From: Cytobacillus sp. NCCP-133
GTDB taxonomy: Bacteria > Bacillota > Bacilli > Bacillales > Cytobacillaceae
DNA length: 64,000 bases
NCBI RefSeq assembly: GCF_026011715.1
Contig: NZ_BRVM01000010.1
Coordinates: 95,569-159,568 of the forward strand
Direction of reading: 5' to 3'
Shown here: one piece after another, positions 7,391 to 17,082 of the stretch
Numbering within the stretch: position 1 is the first letter of the stretch
How the letters are laid out: each line of letters begins with the position of its first letter
Translations under genes and position numbers: made by a program
The notes under the pieces: model-generated
Databases searched by the model: none
Told to the model about the DNA's origin: nothing
What the model saw: only the letters and a program-made list of their open reading frames with translations

Positions 7391-8563
7391 TTAGAATAAA
7401 TTTAATTTCTGTATTCTTTCCACTGCTTCTTTCAGCCTTTCCTCAGAAGTCAGCAGCCCCACACGGACATATCCTTCACCATGATTGCCAAACCCGATGC
7501 CAGGCGCAACTGCAATATGAGCCTTTTCCAGTAAAAGATCTGCAAATTCTTCGGATGAATACCCTTCTGGAACTTTGAGCCATGCAAAGAAAGATCCATC
7601 GGGAGCTTGTACATTCCAGCCGATTTCTTGAAGACCTGTTATCAATGCATTCCGTCTGTTTTCATAAAGGGCATTCAGTTCTTTGACACATTCTTGTGAT
7701 TCAGTCAACGCAGCTTCAGCAGCTTCCTGGACTGCTCCGAATAAGCTTACATAAAGATGATCCTGAAAAAGATTTAATGCGGATATGACACTTGCATTTC
7801 CAACTGCAAACCCGATTCTCCAGCCTGCCATATTATATGTTTTCGAAAGTGTATAAATTTCAATCCCTATATCTTTTGCCCCATCAGTCTGCATAAAGCT
7901 GATCGGCTTTTTGCCATCAAAGCCAATGCCGCCGTATGCAAAGTCGTGGACTATGCATATCCCGTGTTTCCTCCCTACCTCTGCTGTTTCCTTAAAAAAT
8001 TCTTCGTTTGCCACTGCTCCGGTCGGATTGTTTGGATAATTGAGAAACATAATTTTTGCACCATCCAGCTGTTCGTTCGTCAGCTCGCTGTAATCCGGCA
8101 AAAAGCTGTTTTTCTCCCTTAATGGCATCATGACCATTTCAGCTTTTGCCAGCGCTACTCCAGACCAGTAATCCGGATAGCCGGGATCCGGCACCAATAC
8201 ACTGTCACCAGGATTTAAAAGACATTGCGGGATTTCAACAAGACCTGCCTTTCCTCCGAATAAAATGGCTACCTCTGTTTCCGGATCAATGTCGACATTG
8301 TATTCCCTTTTATAAAATTCAGCCGCTGCTTTTTTTAAATAAGAAAAACCCTGAAAAGGAGAATATTTATGATTAATAGGTTTTTCAGATGCACTTTGAA
8401 GCCTTTTTACAATATGAACAGGAGTGGGCTGATCTGGATTTCCCTGCCCAAGGTTAATCACATCATAGCCCTGTTCAAATTTTTTCCCCACCTTGGAAAC
8501 CAAGGATGCAAAAAACTGTTTTGGCAAACTTTTCAGCAAATCGGATTGTGGATAATTTATCAA
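7391..8563 (-). CDS. mtnE: Methionine-salvage aminotransferase MtnE
   Basis: This is a class I/II PLP aminotransferase of 390 residues, matching MtnE (transamination of 2-oxo-4-methylthiobutyrate to methionine). Seen: KQFFASLV near the N-terminus, NLGQGNPDQPTP, FGGKAGLVE, NYPNNPTGAV, the PLP lysine in TLSKTYNMAGWR, and the C-terminal GEGYVRVGLL. I start at TTG 8563 because AGGTGA lies 5 bases upstream and the length then matches B. subtilis; a GTG three codons earlier overlaps that site. It keeps its usual place beside mtnU (divergent) and mtnW, but most partner genes are lost, so it may act as a general aminotransferase. Confidence 0.88.
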   Translation of the reverse strand: MINYPQSDLLKSLPKQFFASLVSKVGKKFEQGYDVINLGQGNPDQPTPVHIVKRLQSASEKPINHKYSPFQGFSYLKKAAAEFYKREYNVDIDPETEVAILFGGKAGLVEIPQCLLNPGDSVLVPDPGYPDYWSGVALAKAEMVMMPLREKNSFLPDYSELTNEQLDGAKIMFLNYPNNPTGAVANEEFFKETAEVGRKHGICIVHDFAYGGIGFDGKKPISFMQTDGAKDIGIEIYTLSKTYNMAGWRIGFAVGNASVISALNLFQDHLYVSLFGAVQEAAEAALTESQECVKELNALYENRRNALITGLQEIGWNVQAPDGSFFAWLKVPEGYSSEEFADLLLEKAHIAVAPGIGFGNHGEGYVRVGLLTSEERLKEAVERIQKLNLF

Positions 8564-8710
8564 ATTTCTCACCTGCTTAAAAAAAAGATTGAAAATATAG
8601 TCACAAATGATATAACGTAAATGATAAGTTGTAAAGTTAATTTTCGAAAATTGTTATCTTCGGACTAATTTTACCATAAAAGAAAAGATAATTGATTGCG
8701 GGGGGATATC

Positions 8711-9496
8711 ATGAAATTAAAGATTGCATGTTTACAAATGGATATACTATTTGGCAAACCAAAAGAAAACTTTGAAGCAGCCGAAGCAATGATCGAAAAA
8801 GCACTAAAAACTAATCCAGATTTGATTGTGCTTCCGGAGCTTTGGACGACGGGTTATGATTTAACCAGATTAGAAGATATTGCTGATGAGAATGCCGCTT
8901 CAGCCATTGATTTTTTGAAACGGATTGCACAAAAAAATAACGTTCATCTGGTAGGCGGTTCCGTCGCAAATAAAACGGAAGACTGTGTTTATAATACTTT
9001 ACTTGTTGTCGATAAGAATGGGAATACAATCCATCAATACAGCAAGCTGCATTTGTTCAAACTGATGAATGAGCACCTTTATCTCACAGGAGGAAAAGAA
9101 AAGGGGGCTTTCTCATTGGAGAACAGGAGATTCGCAGGGATGATTTGCTATGATATCCGTTTTCCCGAATGGATACGTGCCCATACTTCCAAAGGGGCAG
9201 AAGCTTTGTTTGTTGTAGCAGAATGGCCCTTGGCGAGGCTTTCTCATTGGCGGACTTTATTAATCGCACGTGCCATTGAAAACCAATGCTATATAATAGC
9301 ATGCAACCGTGCTGGTTCAGACCCTGAAAATATTTTTGCAGGCCATTCCATGATAATAGATCCTTGGGGAGAAGTTGTTGCTGAGGGATCTGAGAATGAA
9401 GAGATAGTTAGAGGTGAAATAGACCTTGACAAAGTGAAAGAAGTCCGTAAAATGATTCCGATTTTCGAAGACCGAAAGCCCGATTACTATCGTTAA
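8711..9496 (+). CDS. mtnU: Omega-amidase-like carbon-nitrogen hydrolase MtnU
   Basis: A nitrilase-superfamily protein of 261 residues with the Glu-Lys-Cys triad at E43 (LPELWTTG), K112 (YSKLHLF) and C146 (MICYDIRFPE). MtnU is thought to hydrolyse the 2-oxoglutaramate made when glutamine donates the amino group to MtnE. A G-rich site (8699-8705) precedes the ATG at 8711; an in-frame upstream start is not supported. It is divergent from mtnE as in B. subtilis, but the mtnA-mtnK pair normally next to it is replaced by an unrelated regulator. Confidence 0.87.
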   Translation: MKLKIACLQMDILFGKPKENFEAAEAMIEKALKTNPDLIVLPELWTTGYDLTRLEDIADENAASAIDFLKRIAQKNNVHLVGGSVANKTEDCVYNTLLVVDKNGNTIHQYSKLHLFKLMNEHLYLTGGKEKGAFSLENRRFAGMICYDIRFPEWIRAHTSKGAEALFVVAEWPLARLSHWRTLLIARAIENQCYIIACNRAGSDPENIFAGHSMIIDPWGEVVAEGSENEEIVRGEIDLDKVKEVRKMIPIFEDRKPDYYR

Positions 9497-9502
9497 AAAT
9501 AT

Positions 9503-9531
9503 AGGGCCCTGCATTTTTAAGGCCCTTTTTT
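9503..9531 (+). terminator. Terminator after mtnU
   Basis: AGGGCC and GGCCCT stem around an 11-base loop, then T6. It overlaps the last codons of the convergent ArsR gene. Confidence 0.7.
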
Positions 9532-10125
9532 GGATGATGATCCTTCTATCTTTGCCCACATTTCCGGCGGATTTAATTCATAGATGCCGTTTTCCCTATA
9601 CATGTAATGATTGATAATGAATTCCCTGCGGATCGTGGCATAATCTTCATGAAATTGTTTAATGTATGCATTCAGTTCTTTTTCTTCATATTTCTTACCC
9701 ATTTTCAGCCCCTTAATTAGATGCTCAAAAACCATCAGCTTCTTTTTACGTTGAGCCGGGATATTTTTCAGTTTCCCATCTTTAGTAAAAAAATTATCAA
9801 TCACTCTTTGATTTTCCAGGTTCAGCTCCTCCAATTTCTTAACCTCCTCTTTGTCAGCTAATTTGACAAGTACACTTGACTGCTGTTTCAGCACAGACTC
9901 ATTTAAATAAAAATATACAGTATTTTTATCTCTTCGCTGGTATACAAGGTTTATTTCACGCAGTTTATTCAAATGATGTGTAATTGTCGGCGGCGTCAGC
10001 CCCAGCTTTACCGCTATTGCCTGACCATGCAAAGGCTCTTTAGCAAGGAGAAAAACTATTCTGATCCTAGTTGGATCTCCCATGGTTTTGTAAAAGGATA
10101 CCAGTCGGTTCAATTGCAAATTCAT
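9517..10125 (-). CDS. ArsR-type regulator with C-terminal DUF2087-like domain
   Basis: Residues about 8-85 form a winged helix-turn-helix of the ArsR type (MGDPTRIRIVFLLAKEPLHG, TPPTITHHLNKL, then the wing DKNTVYFYLNE). Residues about 110-195 (KKKLMVFEHLIKGLKMGKKY, EKELNAYIKQFHEDYATIRR) resemble DUF2087, found fused to such regulators. No metal-binding cysteine pair is visible, so the ligand is unlikely to be a soft metal. GGAGGGGG lies very close to the ATG. A perfect 12-bp palindrome just upstream is probably its own operator. In B. subtilis mtnA-mtnK occupy this position. Confidence 0.75.
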   Translation of the reverse strand: MNLQLNRLVSFYKTMGDPTRIRIVFLLAKEPLHGQAIAVKLGLTPPTITHHLNKLREINLVYQRRDKNTVYFYLNESVLKQQSSVLVKLADKEEVKKLEELNLENQRVIDNFFTKDGKLKNIPAQRKKKLMVFEHLIKGLKMGKKYEEKELNAYIKQFHEDYATIRREFIINHYMYRENGIYELNPPEMWAKIEGSSSKKGP

Positions 10126-10146
10126 ACCCCCTCCATTTTGACCATC

Positions 10147-10158
10147 ATCTAATTAGAT
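10147..10158 (-). promoter_or_regulatory. Palindrome upstream of the ArsR-type gene
   Basis: ATCTAATTAGAT is a perfect 12-bp palindrome 22 bases before the start codon, inside AT-rich promoter-like DNA. An autoregulatory operator is a reasonable guess. Confidence 0.4.
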
Positions 10159-10210
10159 ATATATCAAATTATCGAAGACTCGTCAACTAAAGACAAGCAG
10201 ATTTACCCAG

Positions 10211-10232
10211 AAAAAAATCACCCAAGGGTGAT
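10211..10232 (-). terminator. Terminator of kinE-ogt
   Basis: ATCACCC, loop TT, GGGTGAT followed by T7 on the minus strand. Confidence 0.8.
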
Positions 10233-10246
10233 ATGAAAAGACATTG

Positions 10247-10747
10247 TCATTTTTTATACCCAGCACCTTCAAGAGTAAGCAGCTGCTCTTTGATTTCCGT
10301 GCGAGTGCCTGCATACCCCGTTAGAGATTTATTTTTGCCGATGACCCGATGGCATGGAATAATAATCGGCAAGTGGTTTGCCTTGTTGGCCTGTCCGATA
10401 GCCCGGACTGCTTTTTCGTTTCCAATTTTCACAGCAATATCCTGATAGCTTCTCGTTTCACCAAATGGAATGAAAGAGAGCTCCTTCCACACGGCTTTCT
10501 GAAATACTGTCCCCTGGGGCTCTATTGGGAGATTAAATTCCTGTCTTTCCCCATTAAAGTATTGGGCAAGCTGAAGGAGGCATTCCTTTATTAAAGGATC
10601 AGCAGGATCGTACTGCAGCGCAGATTTTATTTCTCCTTCAAGAAAATCCTCTTCCCCCATGTATATGGCTGTAAGTTTCTCGTCTTCAACAACAATGTAA
10701 ACATCTCCTATAGGTGTTGCTTTATTGGTATAAATTCTGGTTTTCAT
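10247..10747 (-). CDS. ogt: Methylated-DNA-protein cysteine methyltransferase
   Basis: The 166-residue suicide repair protein carries the active cysteine C132 in LPIIIPCHRVIG, preceded by the DNA-binding helix-turn-helix with RAIGQANKAN near 115-124 and GETRSYQDIA. It removes O6-alkyl groups from guanine. Its ATG overlaps the kinE stop (ATGA), so the two are cotranscribed and translationally coupled. The kinE-ogt pairing is the B. subtilis arrangement. Confidence 0.92.
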   Translation of the reverse strand: MKTRIYTNKATPIGDVYIVVEDEKLTAIYMGEEDFLEGEIKSALQYDPADPLIKECLLQLAQYFNGERQEFNLPIEPQGTVFQKAVWKELSFIPFGETRSYQDIAVKIGNEKAVRAIGQANKANHLPIIIPCHRVIGKNKSLTGYAGTRTEIKEQLLTLEGAGYKK

Positions 10748-12597
10748 TGTTTTCCCGCCTTTTTAATATAGGGCAAATAAATGTGAAAAACCGTACCGGC
10801 TCCCAGTTTGCTTTCCACTTCAATTGTGCCATTATGCTCCTCTATAATTTTATATGTAACCATCAATCCCAATCCAGTACCTCTTTCTTTGGTCGTATAA
10901 AACGGCTCACCAAGCTTTTTAATTTTATGGCCTGGTATTCCGGAACCCTCATCCCTGATGGAAATATGTAATTTATTATCGCGGGTGTTTTGAAGCGAAA
11001 TCGTTATATACCCGCCTTTTGGCATGACTTCAATCGCATTTTTTATGATATTGATAAAAACCTTTTTCATTTGGTTCGACTCGCAGAAAACAAGAGGCAA
11101 GTTCTTTTCATAATAAGTCCTGAATTGAACATTGTGAAGTACTGCCTGGGCACTTAAAAGGTCAACCGTTTCTTTCATGATTTGGGCTAAATCTTTTTCA
11201 AGAAATTTTACTGCCTGAGGTTTTGCAAGTATAAGGAACTCGGTTATGATGGAATCAATTCTGCTCAACTCTGTGGTAATCACATTAAAATACATGGTAT
11301 GGTCTTCCTCAATGCTGTCTTCTAAAAGCTGTATAAAGCCTTTCAGAGCAGTCATAGGATTTCTGATTTCGTGGGCAATCCCTGCGGCAAGCTCACCAAT
11401 TACATTTAATGTATCTGATTTTCTAAGCTGTTCTTCCATTTCTAGCTTTTCCGTTATATCCTTAAATGTCGTCATGCTTAAGTTAGAAAAAACATTAAGC
11501 TTATTCGAAAACTCAAAGTGTTTTTTTCTTCCTGTCTTCAGTGTAATCGAAAGGCTGCCGCCCGAATGCCCATCATTTTGTATACTATTAATCTGCTGTT
11601 TTAGTTCATCATCGGTTATGTTGCAGTCATTCAGGATACTATGTAATGAAACGCCAATCAATTCATCTTTAGACATCTGGAGCATTTTCTGGCCAGATTG
11701 ATTAATATCGACAATTTGATAATGATCATTCCAGAGAAAAATACCTTCCAAAGCACCCTCAAAAATGCGCCGGAATTTTAGTTCACTTTCCCTCAATTCC
11801 TTTTCCATGCGATGGCGCTCACTAACATTTCTGAAAATCGTCATATGATAGCCTTCAACGGAGTTTAATTTAACCGTGAATTCCAGTGACTTTATTTGGC
11901 CATTTGGCATAAGAAAAACAAGCTCATCCCGTATGCCGCCCTTGGCAAAAAGCTCTTTCAATATACGATGGTATCTTTCATTTTTTTCGTAGACGAAGTC
12001 ATCTAGTCGTTTATGGAGAAGCTCATCATGCGTACACTCAAAAATTCGACAGGCTGCCTCATTTGCATTAAGGATTTCTCCGCTGCCTCGCCAAAAGATT
12101 ATTCCATCCAAAGCTTCAATAAAGAGATCTGTATATAGCTCTTCATTCTTTTTCACTTTCTTTTCCAGGAGCCGCTTACTCGTTATATCCCTTAATGTAC
12201 ACATATAGAGCCCGCTTTTATCCAGTATACTGGTAGTAAAATGAAAATCCTTCGTCTTCTTGCCAATATGGATTGAGAGGATTCCTCTAACATTATCCTT
12301 GTGCTTTAAAATCTCCCTCTGCTTGCCCGGCTTGAAATGTTTATTTATCGGCACAATATTCGACAGATACTGGCCGATCATTGCGGATTTATCCATTTTA
12401 ATGCTTTCACAAAATGCCGGGTTTGCATCAACAATCTTATCATTATGGTCAAAAATAAGGATTCCATCCTTAGATTGTGTAAACATACACTGACTTGGAG
12501 ACAGATCCCTAATTATTTCAGCCGATGCTTTATTTTCTTTTTCCAATAATTCAATCCTGGCATAGAGCTGCTTGATTTCCTGATTCATTGTGACCAC
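10744..12597 (-). CDS. kinE: PAS sensor histidine kinase, KinE-like
   Basis: This is a soluble kinase of 617 residues with no membrane segment. It has a short N-terminal coiled coil (about 1-28), three PAS domains (about 30-140, 145-265, 270-390), a HisKA domain with phospho-acceptor H409 in GELAAGIAHEIRNPM, and HATPase boxes (NIIKNAIEVM; DEGSGIPG; TGLGLMV). Such kinases feed phosphate into the Spo0A phosphorelay; KinE is a minor one in B. subtilis. GTG 12597 is the start (AGGAGG 7 bases away); an ATG three codons later is too far. Identity as kinE rests mainly on its position between ykrP and ogt. Confidence 0.8.
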   Translation of the reverse strand: MVTMNQEIKQLYARIELLEKENKASAEIIRDLSPSQCMFTQSKDGILIFDHNDKIVDANPAFCESIKMDKSAMIGQYLSNIVPINKHFKPGKQREILKHKDNVRGILSIHIGKKTKDFHFTTSILDKSGLYMCTLRDITSKRLLEKKVKKNEELYTDLFIEALDGIIFWRGSGEILNANEAACRIFECTHDELLHKRLDDFVYEKNERYHRILKELFAKGGIRDELVFLMPNGQIKSLEFTVKLNSVEGYHMTIFRNVSERHRMEKELRESELKFRRIFEGALEGIFLWNDHYQIVDINQSGQKMLQMSKDELIGVSLHSILNDCNITDDELKQQINSIQNDGHSGGSLSITLKTGRKKHFEFSNKLNVFSNLSMTTFKDITEKLEMEEQLRKSDTLNVIGELAAGIAHEIRNPMTALKGFIQLLEDSIEEDHTMYFNVITTELSRIDSIITEFLILAKPQAVKFLEKDLAQIMKETVDLLSAQAVLHNVQFRTYYEKNLPLVFCESNQMKKVFINIIKNAIEVMPKGGYITISLQNTRDNKLHISIRDEGSGIPGHKIKKLGEPFYTTKERGTGLGLMVTYKIIEEHNGTIEVESKLGAGTVFHIYLPYIKKAGKQ

Positions 12598-12750
12598 TCT
12601 ATTCCCTCCTAGTAGGCTTCCGGGTATTAATGCCCATTTCCTTGCGTTAAATAAATATTTCTACAGATTCCGACGAAATCCCTTTAAATAGTATAGAAAA
12701 CTGAATGTCAATGACGAATGAAACAGTTGAACTATAGGGGCTATTTTCCA

Positions 12751-12790
12751 GAATAAATAAAACGAGGCACACCTTTGTTAGGCATGCCCC
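12751..12790 (-). terminator. Terminator of the chemoreceptor gene
   Basis: GGGGCATGCC and GGTGTGCCTC pair over ten positions with G-U wobbles and are followed by TTTTATTTATT on the minus strand, just after the chemoreceptor stop. Confidence 0.65.
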
Positions 12791-12795
12791 AAATA

Positions 12796-14595
12796 TTATA
12801 GCTTAAATTTAGCAATCATGCCGTTTAGTTGTTCTGCCAATTTGGATAAAGATTGGGCATTATCGGATATTTCCTCCATCGAATGATTGGTCTGGGCAAT
12901 GGATGCGCTTGTTTGCTCAATGCCTGCAGCTGATTCCTCTGAAACTGCAGCAATGCTTCCAATTGATTGATTCATCTGAGAAGAGCTCACAGAAACCTGT
13001 TCAAGGCTGCTGGAAATGTCATTGACATTCTTAGACATTAAATTAACCGCTTCAAATATCTTTTGGAAAGTCTCTCCCGTTAATTGGATTTGCTCCGTTC
13101 CCTTCTCCACCTGAGTATATCCAGATTGAAGGGACTCCGCTACACCATTGGATTCAATTTGAATGCCTTCCACAATTTTTGTAATATCTGAAACTGAGAA
13201 TGAAACCTGTTCTGCAAGTTTTCTGACTTCATCAGCAACTACTGCAAAACCTCTGCCATGTTCCCCAGCCCTCGCTGCTTCAATAGCTGCATTTAGAGCA
13301 AGAAGATTTGTTTGACCTGCAATTTCCTGAATGACCTTAACAAGCCTTGAAATATGTTTCGTCTGTTCATCAAGACCATTAACCTTCTCTACAGATGTTT
13401 TCATAATCTTATTAATTAAGGTCATTTGCTGCTGGGACTCTTTCATGAGTCTATCTCCATTATCAGTGAGAGACAGCACCTCGCTGGACGCATTCTTGAT
13501 TTCAAGCCCGCTTTTGGCAGCTTCTTGCACTTTGTTCATATATTCATCCATCACTGCCGATAATCGCGAAGCAGAGCTCGCCTGCTCCTCCGCTCCCCCG
13601 GAAAGCTCCTGCATCGTTGAAGCAACTTGCTGACTGGACGCTTTTACTTCATTTGCTGCAATATTCAGCTCTCCGCTTCTTTCAGTAACATAACCCGACA
13701 CGAAATTTATTTCCTGAATCATTGTTTGCAGCTTCTCTTTCATGGAATTAATGGCACGGCTTAGCTCAGCTATTTCATCTTTGCCATCATATTCTACTGA
13801 ACTGACATTCAGATTTCCTGCTGCAATTTCATTGGACACCTGGACAATCTGATTGAGTTTTCTGGAAATAATACGCCCAATAAATAGAATACTGGCAATG
13901 CCAAGAATGGCAGAAATAATAATAGAGATACCAAGGACAATCAAAGTAAGAACCAACCCTGATTTTGCTGAAGAAACAACTTTTTGCTGTTCCTCCTTCA
14001 TCATGCTGTTTAATGAAGTTAATTTTTCCACTGTCTCAGTAATCATGTTGTCTGCCTGCAGCTTTCCAAGCCTGTATTCCCTAACATGCTGGAGCTTTAC
14101 TTTAGGCTCAATCACATCTTGGAACAGAGCAGTAATTTTTTGATCGTTCTCATCAATTTCCTTAAACAGCTCTTTAGCTTCTGCTGAAGTCAATACTGGA
14201 TTGATTTCCTTTTTTAAATTATTAAAGTCTTCTGTCAGCCCGTCAAAAGTTTCTAGATGTTTTGGATTAGAATCGATAATGAAGTTTCCGATGGTACTTC
14301 CCTTATGATGGAAGATGACTGCTGATTCAGTTATCATGAGCGCTTTCTCGCCAGAATCATTAACTGTATCCATTTTTGAATTAGCAATTGTCAATAAGAA
14401 AAAAGTAAGGACTGTTGAAGCTGTGAAAAGCCCGATTGTCACAAACAGTGCAACGCCATATTTTTGGCCAAGCTTAAGATTTTTCCACCACGTTCTGCTT
14501 GTCAATCTTTCCAGTAAAAACGAGTCCTTCGTCCTATCTTGTGAATTTATTTTAATTTCTTTTTTGTTTCGTTTTAATTTTCTTACCCCTTTCAC
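12796..14595 (-). CDS. Methyl-accepting chemotaxis protein
   Basis: A 599-residue transmembrane receptor: TM1 about 47-70 ([18 protein letters not shown]), an extracellular helical bundle of only about 140 residues (4HB type), TM2 about 213-238, HAMP to about 290, then a long coiled-coil signalling domain with the conserved tip [19 protein letters not shown] near 447 and the CheW-binding hairpin. The basic start ([12 protein letters not shown]) is cytoplasmic. The start is GTG 14595 after AAGGGGGG. The ligand cannot be predicted. It stands alone with its own terminator. Confidence 0.92.
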   Translation of the reverse strand: MKGVRKLKRNKKEIKINSQDRTKDSFLLERLTSRTWWKNLKLGQKYGVALFVTIGLFTASTVLTFFLLTIANSKMDTVNDSGEKALMITESAVIFHHKGSTIGNFIIDSNPKHLETFDGLTEDFNNLKKEINPVLTSAEAKELFKEIDENDQKITALFQDVIEPKVKLQHVREYRLGKLQADNMITETVEKLTSLNSMMKEEQQKVVSSAKSGLVLTLIVLGISIIISAILGIASILFIGRIISRKLNQIVQVSNEIAAGNLNVSSVEYDGKDEIAELSRAINSMKEKLQTMIQEINFVSGYVTERSGELNIAANEVKASSQQVASTMQELSGGAEEQASSASRLSAVMDEYMNKVQEAAKSGLEIKNASSEVLSLTDNGDRLMKESQQQMTLINKIMKTSVEKVNGLDEQTKHISRLVKVIQEIAGQTNLLALNAAIEAARAGEHGRGFAVVADEVRKLAEQVSFSVSDITKIVEGIQIESNGVAESLQSGYTQVEKGTEQIQLTGETFQKIFEAVNLMSKNVNDISSSLEQVSVSSSQMNQSIGSIAAVSEESAAGIEQTSASIAQTNHSMEEISDNAQSLSKLAEQLNGMIAKFKL

Positions 14596-15179
14596 CTTAT
14601 ACCCCCCTTTTCAATTAGACCGGATGTAAAACAATTGAACTGCCAAACCTCTATTTGTATATCTTTTTTACTATTCTATTAATTCATTATAAAAGAATAA
14701 AAAATACATTTGAAGATTATTTTTCCAATTATGAATCTTTAGGGATTAAAAAGGCAAAGTACACGGGTACTTTGTTACATAAGTTAAAGACTCTTTCAGC
14801 ATATATTGTTGTTTTTAGAGAAAACTGTCATGTTCTCCCTCCCTCAAATGGTTTACGTCAAAATACTCCGAAAAAGTATTCCCAATAACAATTCCAAAAG
14901 AACTATTTCCATTTATCTGTTACATATATTATTTTCTGATTAAAAACTTTGAAACAGATTTTATAAATTTAAATAAATCATGAATATAAAAATAATAATT
15001 CCGCTTATAGAATTATACAACAGAACAAATAATTTATTATAACAGTTTTCAACAGCAAATTAACAACTTACTTTTTCTGTAAATCCAACCTTCTATTTAC
15101 ACGAGAAAAGGTGTTTGCTTCATGTTAAAGTGGGTAAATAAAGAGAGAGTTTTTGGGGGTCTTTAATAGAGGAGGATTT
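14596..15179. other. Long AT-rich intergenic region between divergent genes
   Basis: No convincing gene. CAAAGTAC-ACGG-GTACTTTG (14755-14774) is a perfect 8-bp inverted repeat that might be an operator. I could not identify a sigma-D promoter for the chemoreceptor. Confidence 0.4.
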
Positions 15180-16220
15180 ATGAAACAGCGTGACTACTAT
15201 TTCGACAATGCTAAGTTTATCTTAATCTTCTTTGTCGTTTTCGGACATTTGCTCCGCTCTTTTATTGAAGATAATGAAACAATTTACACCTTATACAAGG
15301 TTATTTATACCTTTCATATGCCGGCGTTTATTTTGGTATCGGGATTTTTTGCAAAAGGCTTTTATAATAAAGGCTATATAAAGAAAATAGCAAAAAAACT
15401 AATACTGCCGTATATCATATTTCAGATTATTTATTCTGTTTTCTATTACTTCTTATATAATAAAGGCACATTTGAAATGGACCCATTCAACCCGCATTGG
15501 TCTTTATGGTTCCTGATCAGCATGTTCTGCTGGAACATCATGCTCCTTTATTTCGCAAAGCATAAAGCTGTTTTTTCCTTAGCAGCTGCCTTGCTGATCG
15601 GGCTGGCTGTTGGGTATGCCGATTGGATCTCAAACTATCTAAGCTTATCTAGGACATTCGTATTCTTTCCTTTGTTTTTACTTGGGTATTATATAAAGAA
15701 AGAGCATTTATACGCCCTATTTAGACCAAAGTATAGAATCAGTGCTGCGATCGTATTTGCAGTGGTCTTTTTCGGCTTTTATCTTTACCCGGATATCGAT
15801 TATAAATGGCTTCTAGGCTCCAAGCCTTATACAGAAATGGGCGCAGCTGCAATAGGGGCAGTATTAACAAGACTTGGATTCTACATCCTTAGCTTGATTA
15901 TGATATTTAGCTTCTTTGCTTTAGTTCCCTGCAAACAATATTTCTTTACCAATTTGGGGAAAAATACGCTTTACGTTTACCTGCTGCACGGTTTCTTTGT
16001 CCGCGTATTCAGAGAAAGCGATGTGCAAAATTACTTCAACAAGCCGGAAAATTTCCTTCTTCTTGCAGGGATTTCACTGCTGCTGACGCTGCTCCTATCA
16101 AGCAAACTAATTACATCGCTTGCACAGCCTATTATTGAACTGAGAACATCACAACTGAAGAAATTAAAAGATCGAACAAGGGCATATGCCAGGTTTTATC
16201 GGAAAAAGCTTACAAGCTAG
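15180..16220 (+). CDS. ykrP: Acyltransferase 3-type membrane protein, YkrP-like
   Basis: This 346-residue integral membrane acyltransferase opens with the family motif RDYYFDNAKFILIFFVVFGH, whose final His is the catalytic-type residue, and has about ten membrane spans ending at LLTLLLSSK. It belongs to the fucose 4-O-acetylase-like branch that transfers acyl groups to exported sugars. The basic tail (KKLKDRTRAYARFYRKK) faces the cytoplasm. AGAGGAGG precedes the ATG at 15180; an in-frame start 27 bases earlier lacks a site. In B. subtilis ykrP lies next to kinE. The substrate is unknown. Confidence 0.85.
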   Translation: MKQRDYYFDNAKFILIFFVVFGHLLRSFIEDNETIYTLYKVIYTFHMPAFILVSGFFAKGFYNKGYIKKIAKKLILPYIIFQIIYSVFYYFLYNKGTFEMDPFNPHWSLWFLISMFCWNIMLLYFAKHKAVFSLAAALLIGLAVGYADWISNYLSLSRTFVFFPLFLLGYYIKKEHLYALFRPKYRISAAIVFAVVFFGFYLYPDIDYKWLLGSKPYTEMGAAAIGAVLTRLGFYILSLIMIFSFFALVPCKQYFFTNLGKNTLYVYLLHGFFVRVFRESDVQNYFNKPENFLLLAGISLLLTLLLSSKLITSLAQPIIELRTSQLKKLKDRTRAYARFYRKKLTS

Positions 16221-16223
16221 ATA

Positions 16224-16256
16224 GCTGCCGGCCACACATTGTGGCTGGTTTTTTCT
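16224..16256 (+). terminator. Terminator after ykrP
   Basis: GCCGGCCACA, loop CAT, TGTGGCTGG then T6. Confidence 0.8.
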
Positions 16257-16338
16257 TCTTTTTTGCTTTTCCATTGACCAAATTTGATAAAGCCATTATA
16301 ATTAATAATTGTGTTGGATAAGTTTTTCTTACCACCTT

Positions 16339-16412
16339 GTCCCAGTAGCTCAGCTGGATAGAGCAACAGCCTCCTAAGCTGTAGGTCGTGAGTTCGAATC
16401 TCGCCTGGGACG
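16339..16412 (+). tRNA. tRNA-Arg, anticodon CCU
   Basis: A full cloverleaf of 74 nt: acceptor GTCCCAG/CTGGGAC with discriminator G, D-arm GCTCAGCTGGATAGAGC, anticodon stem ACAGC/GCTGT with loop CTCCTAA (anticodon CCT, reads AGG), and T-arm with GTTCGAATC. CCA is not encoded. Its 3' 44 bases are repeated at 18218, marking it as an integration site. Confidence 0.97.
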
Positions 16413-16414
16413 TC
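16369..16414 (+). repeat. att-type direct repeat, copy 1 (inside tRNA-Arg)
   Basis: A 46-bp sequence from GCCTCCTAAGCTGTAGG through the tRNA 3' end to GACGTC. It is identical to 18218-18263. Confidence 0.85.
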
Positions 16415-17022
16415 AATAAAGAAAAGCGCGAAACCCATGTATATCAAGGGTTTCGCGCTTTTTAATTCATTCAATTTGTTTATTCCTAAACCATAGAATT
16501 CCAAATTTGGGGTCAGTTTGGGGTCGGAACGATTATTATTAGTAATTTCATACCGCTGTTCGGACTTGTTCTGGTCAATAATAATAAATGTTGACCTCTA
16601 TTTCCAACTGGGTTCGAACCAGTGAAGTCTACCCTGTCAAAGTGGCAAACAGTCACGGAAGCAATAAAGTTATCATGGAAAATCTCTTACATATCAAGGC
16701 TCCAGAAGGAATGAAGTTTGTTCTTTTAGTTTTAAAAAAGACCTTTGTTGACCGTGTCCGTCAACAATTCGTCAACATCTATTACTTGTGCTCATTTTAA
16801 TTTCTTCTTCAACAAAACCATCATCCGTTATTTGAAGAAATAACTATTAATCAATCTAATTGTTTTATAAATAAAACTCTGACTTGATTTGGAATTGTCG
16901 TGGTTTTCTTTATTTCTTTTAACTAAATGAGGATTAACTGTTACTAAGTGATTTTGAGAGAGATTGGACGATTATCAAATTTGTACTATTGACCGCCTTT
17001 TGGGTGCAGTATGTCCAAATAC
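16415..17022. other. Left interior of the att-flanked scar
   Basis: A hairpin with stem AGCGCGAAACCC/GGGTTTCGCGCT (16424-16463, then T5) ends the tRNA transcript. Beyond it on the minus strand a stretch ends in SDPKLTPN-like codons, the kind of tail seen at the C-terminus of phage integrases, but it cannot be traced upstream because of stops. A plus-strand frame from 16588 (70 codons) has no ribosome site and matches nothing I know. Confidence 0.35.
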
Positions 17023-17082
17023 AAGCTGTAGGCTGTAGTTGTTAGGAAGATTTCGAGCTATCTAACCTACAGCCTACAGCTT
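17023..17082. repeat. Long hairpin, 16-bp perfect stem
   Basis: AAGCTGTAGGCTGTAG (17023-17038) and its exact inverse (17067-17082) enclose a 28-base loop with a further GTTAG/CTAAC pairing. It is followed on the plus strand by GGTTTTATTTT. It probably served as a terminator between convergent genes. Confidence 0.7.

Noticed and set aside
14655..14888. 77-codon plus-strand frame between the chemoreceptor and ykrP
   Set aside because: No ribosome site, AT-rich, contains a palindrome more likely to be regulatory.
16217..16504. Minus-strand frame of 95 codons reading through the tRNA-Arg (VPGEIRTHDLQ segment)
   Set aside because: It is the antisense of the tRNA, a well-known spurious annotation. 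No ribosome site.
16588..16800. 70-codon plus-strand frame inside the att-flanked scar
   Set aside because: No ribosome site and no recognisable motif; left as undetermined debris.
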